Part shown: positions 59,071-62,757 of the stretch, in pieces
How positions within the stretch are numbered: the first letter of the stretch is position 1
Layout: every line of letters begins with the position of its first letter
Source: Bacteroidales bacterium
Lineage (GTDB): Bacteria; Bacteroidota; Bacteroidia; Bacteroidales; Tenuifilaceae
DNA length: 62,757 nt
Assembly: GCA_018056955.1 (NCBI GenBank)
Contig: JAGPEQ010000008.1
Location: forward strand, 1 to 62,757
Reading direction: 5' to 3'
Made by a program: the position numbers and the translations under genes
Notes under the pieces: model-generated
What the model was told of the DNA's origin: nothing
What the model saw: only the letters and a program-made list of their open reading frames with translations
The model's database searches: none

Positions 59071-59510
59071 TAATCATTCCGACTCAAAATCACTCGTTTA
59101 ACGCTTCACGGTTCACGTTTAACGCACTCAAGTTTCCTCTAACTTCCTCTAACATCCTTTAGCTTCTTCTTACTCCGATCATTCCGATCATTCCGATCAT
59201 TCCGATCATTCCGATCATTCCGATTATTCCGACTCATTCCGACCCAAATTCACTCGTTTAACGCTTTACGGTTCACGTTTAACGCACTCAAGTTTCCTCT
59301 AACATCCTCTAACATCCTTTAACTTCTTCTTATTCCGATCATTCCGATCATTCCGACTCATTCCGATTATTCCGCCCCAAAGTCACTCGTTTAACGCTTC
59401 ACGGTTCACGTTTAACGCACTCAGGTTTCCTCTAACTTCCTCTAACATCCTCTAACATCCTCTAACATCCTTTAACTTCTTCTTATTCCGACCATTCCGA
59501 TTCATTCCTC
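59071..59510. repeat. Nested minisatellite array
   Basis: Three large imperfect units begin at 59090, 59250 and 59383 with tcactcgtttaacgct, followed by a half close to acggttcacgtttaacgcac. Each unit contains 10-base iterations of tcctctaaca, longest in the third unit (about 59425-59475). The units are joined by 9-base iterations of attccgatc: about eight near 59172-59244, about five near 59332-59375, and a shorter run near 59483-59508. No open frame runs through it. Confidence 0.85.
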
Positions 59511-59642
59511 TAAAAACCACCCCCTCCCCATTTTATCAGCCCAGTTGAGTTTTTAGTTCATGAAACTTCAGTTTAACATTTTTATAAAGCATTGTAATTT
59601 ACGATATTTGATTAAATGGTCAAGTGTGGTGTTGATAAAAAA

Positions 59643-59672
59643 TTGAAGCATAATGATAAATGGCTAACTTTG
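59643..59672 (+). promoter_or_regulatory. Promoter of the small membrane protein-mutL operon
   Basis: TTG (59643-59645), 19 bases, and TAACTTTG (59665-59672) match the consensus exactly. It lies just after the minisatellite array and 25 bases before the chosen start codon. Confidence 0.6.
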
Positions 59673-59696
59673 TAATTCTAAAAGGAGATGCAAGTC

Positions 59697-59975
59697 ATGG
59701 CAGGATTCAAGTTTTTTAGTATACCAAAACCCAAGGGTTTTAGGTATAAGCCTATATACTACAATGAGCAAAAGGAGGAGATGCGTGAGCGCGAGGAACG
59801 AGTTCGAAAGGAATTGGGGCTCACCGATAAGGATAAACCTTTTGTGCCAAGCATTAGGGGACAGTTTCAACGTGCACGAAAAATTAGCAGACCTTCGAGT
59901 AGGCAGTCGAATATCAGGTTATTGATTATTATTGCAATTCTTCTGCTAATCAGTTACTTCGTATTTTTCCGCTAG
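59697..59975 (+). CDS. Small membrane protein upstream of mutL, unknown
   Basis: A 92-residue protein of unknown function. It has a basic N-terminal part (FKFFSIPKPKGFRYKPIYY), a charged helix (NEQKEEMREREERVRKEL), a basic linker (RARKISRPSSRQSNIR) and a single C-terminal membrane helix (LLIIIAILLLISYFVFF) ending in Arg. This suggests a tail-anchored protein facing the cytoplasm. I choose the start at 59697 because the purine-rich aaaggag (59681-59687) would abut the alternative ATG at 59688 but is well placed for 59697. The stop is 1 base before mutL, so the two are very likely cotranslated. Confidence 0.75.
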   Translation: MAGFKFFSIPKPKGFRYKPIYYNEQKEEMREREERVRKELGLTDKDKPFVPSIRGQFQRARKISRPSSRQSNIRLLIIIAILLLISYFVFFR

Positions 59976-59976
59976 T

Positions 59977-61809
59977 ATGGCCGATGTAATTCAACTGTTA
60001 CCCGATTCCATTGCCAATCAGATTGCTGCGGGCGAGGTGGTTCAGCGTCCGGCCTCGGTGGTTAAGGAACTCCTGGAAAACTCCATCGATGCTGGGGCTC
60101 GTAATATCAACCTAATTGTCAGGGAGGGTGGTAAAGGTTTAATTCAGGTGATTGACGATGGGGTGGGAATGAGCGAAACCGACGCAAGGCTTTGCTTTGA
60201 GCGCCATGCCACCTCCAAGATTCGCGAGGCAGCCGACCTCTTTAACATCCGAACCATGGGTTTTAGGGGCGAGGCACTGGCATCCATTGCTGCTGTTGCC
60301 GAGGTTGAGCTGCGAACCCGCCGGGCTGTTGATGAGGTTGGAACGGAGGTTAACATTTCGGCTTCGGAACTGGTTAGCCAGCAACCGGTGGCCTGTTCTA
60401 CCGGCACCCAAATTGCGGTTAAAAATCTCTTTTTCAATGTGCCGGCAAGGCGCAAGTTCCTTAAAAGCGATTCCGTGGAGCTTAAGCATATTATAACCGA
60501 GTTTCAGAGGGTCGCATTGGCTTACCCCGAAGTTAGTTTTAGTTTGAGCCACAATGGTTCAGAACTCTACAGGCTGCCAGCATCGGGATTGAAGCAAAGA
60601 GTTATTGGCCTATTTGGTAAGACCATAAACCAACACCTTGTGGATTGCTCCACGCAAACATCAATAGTTAATATTGGTGGTTATATAGGTAAGCCCGAAG
60701 GGGCTAAGAAAACTGCAGGCGAACAGTTCTTTTTTGTGAATGGCCGTTTCATGAAGAACCCTTTCCTGCACAAGGCTGTGATGAACGCATATAACCGCTT
60801 ACTGCCACTCGATACCTACCCCTCATATTTCATTTACTTTGATATCGATCCGCAGTCCATTGATGTTAACATACACCCCACAAAAACCGAAATAAAGTTT
60901 GAGGACGAGCGAATGATCTGGCAGATATTACACGCTGCCGTAAGGGAGTCGCTCGGAAAATTCTCTGTGGTGCCCCCAATCGATTTTGATTCTGCTCCAG
61001 GATTCGATATCCCATACCTTCCCAAGAATGCACCGGTAACTTTTCCCACCATTGACGTTGACCCCTCCTACAACCCTTTCGATGAGCATAACAGGAATGT
61101 TCGTAAGCCTCATAGTGCCGATAAATTGCGTGAATCGGCAACCGGCTGGGATCAACTTTTTACCGATTTACCCCAGGATCCAACCCCCATTCAAACCCGA
61201 ATCGAAACCTTTGAATCGGAAGTGATGCTGAGTAAAGCTCCCGAAAACACCAACCGTTTTTACCAGTTCAAGGGCAAGTACATACTTACCACCGTAAAGT
61301 CGGGGCTGATGGTGATTGATCAAAAACGGGCTCATGAGCGCATACTTTACGAGCAGTATATAAGCGGCATGCAAGCCGATATAAACCTGAAACAGCGCGA
61401 GCTTTTTCCACAGGCCATCGAGCTGCTACCTGCCGACTTTGAGCTGCTGATGAGCAAGGCCGATGAACTGTCGCGTTTGGGTATGGAAATCAGCAACCTA
61501 AACCACAACACAATAAGCGTGAATAGCATGCCGGTTAGCTCATCGGTTACCGATCCCGCAAAGCTGGTTGAAAACCTGCTTGCCATTATGCACGAGAACC
61601 AAGCCCTCCCATTCGACGATGCTAAACATCGCATTGCGCTTACCATGGCCAAAGCATCGGCTATTGGATACGGTAAACAGTTGAGTCAGTTTGAAATGCA
61701 GGAGATAGTTGATAAGCTTTTTGCATGCCATGAACCAAACCTTACCCCTGATGGTAAAAAGATTATTGTAATTCTTGAATTGGACGATATTGACAGCCGG
61801 TTTAAGTAA
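59977..61809 (+). CDS. mutL: DNA mismatch repair protein MutL
   Basis: A 610-residue mismatch repair protein that links MutS to later steps. The GHKL ATPase domain (1-330) has NQIAAGEVVQRPASVVKELL, IDDGVGM and GFRGEALASIA. The C-terminal domain has D448-QKRAHERILYE, a variant of the endonuclease motif DQHA(x)2E(x)4E, with His and Ala changed to Lys and Arg. The last segment FACHEPNLTPDGKK differs from the usual CPHGRP. It is tightly coupled to the small membrane protein gene upstream and precedes the rhomboid gene by about 53 bases. Confidence 0.97.
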   Translation: MADVIQLLPDSIANQIAAGEVVQRPASVVKELLENSIDAGARNINLIVREGGKGLIQVIDDGVGMSETDARLCFERHATSKIREAADLFNIRTMGFRGEALASIAAVAEVELRTRRAVDEVGTEVNISASELVSQQPVACSTGTQIAVKNLFFNVPARRKFLKSDSVELKHIITEFQRVALAYPEVSFSLSHNGSELYRLPASGLKQRVIGLFGKTINQHLVDCSTQTSIVNIGGYIGKPEGAKKTAGEQFFFVNGRFMKNPFLHKAVMNAYNRLLPLDTYPSYFIYFDIDPQSIDVNIHPTKTEIKFEDERMIWQILHAAVRESLGKFSVVPPIDFDSAPGFDIPYLPKNAPVTFPTIDVDPSYNPFDEHNRNVRKPHSADKLRESATGWDQLFTDLPQDPTPIQTRIETFESEVMLSKAPENTNRFYQFKGKYILTTVKSGLMVIDQKRAHERILYEQYISGMQADINLKQRELFPQAIELLPADFELLMSKADELSRLGMEISNLNHNTISVNSMPVSSSVTDPAKLVENLLAIMHENQALPFDDAKHRIALTMAKASAIGYGKQLSQFEMQEIVDKLFACHEPNLTPDGKKIIVILELDDIDSRFK

Positions 61810-61862
61810 ACCCTAAACATTTTCTGATTACTAATGTTAACTCAATTCATAACACTAATAAG

Positions 61863-62687
61863 ATGATATTCGGAAACAGAAATATTTTTAGCTCAACACC
61901 CCCTGTGGTGATGAACCTAATTATGATTAACGTGGTAATGCTGGTAGTAACCTGGGTGATGGCGAGCACGTTTGGAATTGATTTAAATCGTATCCTTGGT
62001 GTTTATCCCCCGGGCTCACCCGACTTTCGCCCTTACCAGATTGTTACCCACATGTTCATGCATGGAGGGTTATTACACCTCTTCTTCAACATGTTTGCCC
62101 TTTGGATGTTCGGTCGAATCCTGGAACAGGTTTGGGGTAGCCGCCGCTTTTTTATCTACTACATGGTAACCGGCCTAGGGGCTGTAACCATACATCTTTT
62201 GGTTAACTACCTCCACATTTCGGCTATCCAGAACGATGCTATGGCCATGCTAAACACCCCGTCGCCCGATGCTTTTGCTGCATTTGTTACCCGCCATTTC
62301 CCTGAGTACTACGATCAGGTTTATGCCCAGTTTCTGGATAAATGGTACTTGTTCCCAAACAGCCCGGTTTATGCCGATCAGGCTGCTGAGTACACCCGTC
62401 AACTGATTGCGCTGCAGCAGGGCATACCAACCGTTGGAGCATCCGGTGCAGTTTACGGTGTGCTGCTTGCCTTTGGGGTTCTGTTCCCAAACACTATACT
62501 GATGTTGCTTTTCCCGCCTATCCCAATTAAGGCTAAGTGGATGGTAATTATTTACGGTGGTTTGGAACTATACCTGGGTTTAACCCAACCTGGGAGTAGT
62601 ATTGCCCACTTTGCTCACCTGGGTGGTATGATTTTTGGCTTTATTCTCATCAAGCTTTGGCAAAGGCGCACCGATGTTTTTTATTAG
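61863..62687 (+). CDS. Rhomboid-family intramembrane serine protease
   Basis: A 274-residue inner-membrane protease with about six helices. Family elements are HMFMHGGLLHLFFNMFALW (helix 2), the catalytic serine in GASGAVYG (Ser194) and the catalytic histidine in AHFAHLGG (His252). About 70 residues that look soluble lie before the serine helix, longer than in GlpG. Substrates are unknown. It is the likely third gene of the small membrane protein-mutL operon. Confidence 0.93.
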   Translation: MIFGNRNIFSSTPPVVMNLIMINVVMLVVTWVMASTFGIDLNRILGVYPPGSPDFRPYQIVTHMFMHGGLLHLFFNMFALWMFGRILEQVWGSRRFFIYYMVTGLGAVTIHLLVNYLHISAIQNDAMAMLNTPSPDAFAAFVTRHFPEYYDQVYAQFLDKWYLFPNSPVYADQAAEYTRQLIALQQGIPTVGASGAVYGVLLAFGVLFPNTILMLLFPPIPIKAKWMVIIYGGLELYLGLTQPGSSIAHFAHLGGMIFGFILIKLWQRRTDVFY

Positions 62688-62757
62688 TGTTGATATTTAG
62701 CCGAAAATCGGTTAACTTTACTAATACCTTTAAAGTTCGTTTTTTGAACGGTTTAAC
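62688..62757. other. Intergenic sequence at the window end
   Basis: Seventy bases with no gene start visible. A small hairpin gttcgttttttgaac (about 62735-62749) near the end has no T-run after it. Confidence 0.3.

Noticed and set aside
59071-59510. Possible CRISPR array
   Set aside because: Repeats are nested and imperfect, unit spacing varies (160 and 133 bases), the material between units is itself repetitive, and there are no cas genes in the window.

Overview
The window looks like chromosome from a member of the Bacteroidota, probably a Bacteroidales/Marinilabiliales-type anaerobe. Several things point there: promoters of the TTG-N(18-21)-TAnnTTTG type, very few Shine-Dalgarno sites, a type IX secretion (T9SS) type B sorting domain, DUF4290 beside murA, a DUF5723 barrel, the long (626-residue) form of IspG, and a ribosomal-protein cluster with no tuf or adk. 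No rRNA, tRNA, CRISPR array, prophage or intact insertion sequence was recognised.

Layout. 1-856 is a patchwork of dispersed intergenic repeats. 857-4908 (minus) encodes the two subunits of methylmalonyl-CoA mutase. 4909-6414 is an AT-rich stretch with two small secreted proteins of unknown function. 6415-15394 (plus) holds a MEMO-domain lipoprotein, a 1839-residue alpha-2-macroglobulin lipoprotein with an intact thioester motif, and an overlapping penicillin-binding protein 1C. 15601-17952 (minus) is rbfA, a methyltransferase and a LolC/E-type permease. 18314-24564 holds ispG, an MFS exporter, a small unknown protein and a PcrA/UvrD helicase. 24565-25526 contains a decayed REP-associated tyrosine transposase with REP-like hairpins. 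25527-28914 is DUF4290, murA (catalytic Cys replaced by Asp) and a T9SS cargo protein. 29211-31908 (minus) is a cyclophilin and a divergent EF-G paralogue.

32313-51496 is one long block of translation genes: str (rpsL, rpsG, fusA), S10, spc and alpha clusters, ending with rpoA, rplQ and then enolase. It starts from two tandem promoters of the Bacteroidota type. The block includes a 38-codon rpmJ that is easy to miss. S4, S14 and L36 all lack the zinc-binding cysteine sets.

51578-58966 has a UbiD-family decarboxylase, a very large sensor-phosphatase (two predicted seven-bladed propellers, Y_Y_Y domain, membrane helix, SpoIIE phosphatase) and a minus-strand lipoprotein/DUF5723 pair. 58967-59642 is a nested minisatellite. 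The window ends with a small membrane protein, mutL and a rhomboid protease, probably one operon.

Most of the window is housekeeping. The least explained parts are the AT-rich secreted-protein island, the extracytoplasmic MEMO lipoprotein beside the A2M/PBP1C pair, the EF-G paralogue with altered GTPase motifs, the propeller-SpoIIE sensor, and the small membrane protein coupled to mutL. I found nothing that I can firmly call a new defence or mobile system.
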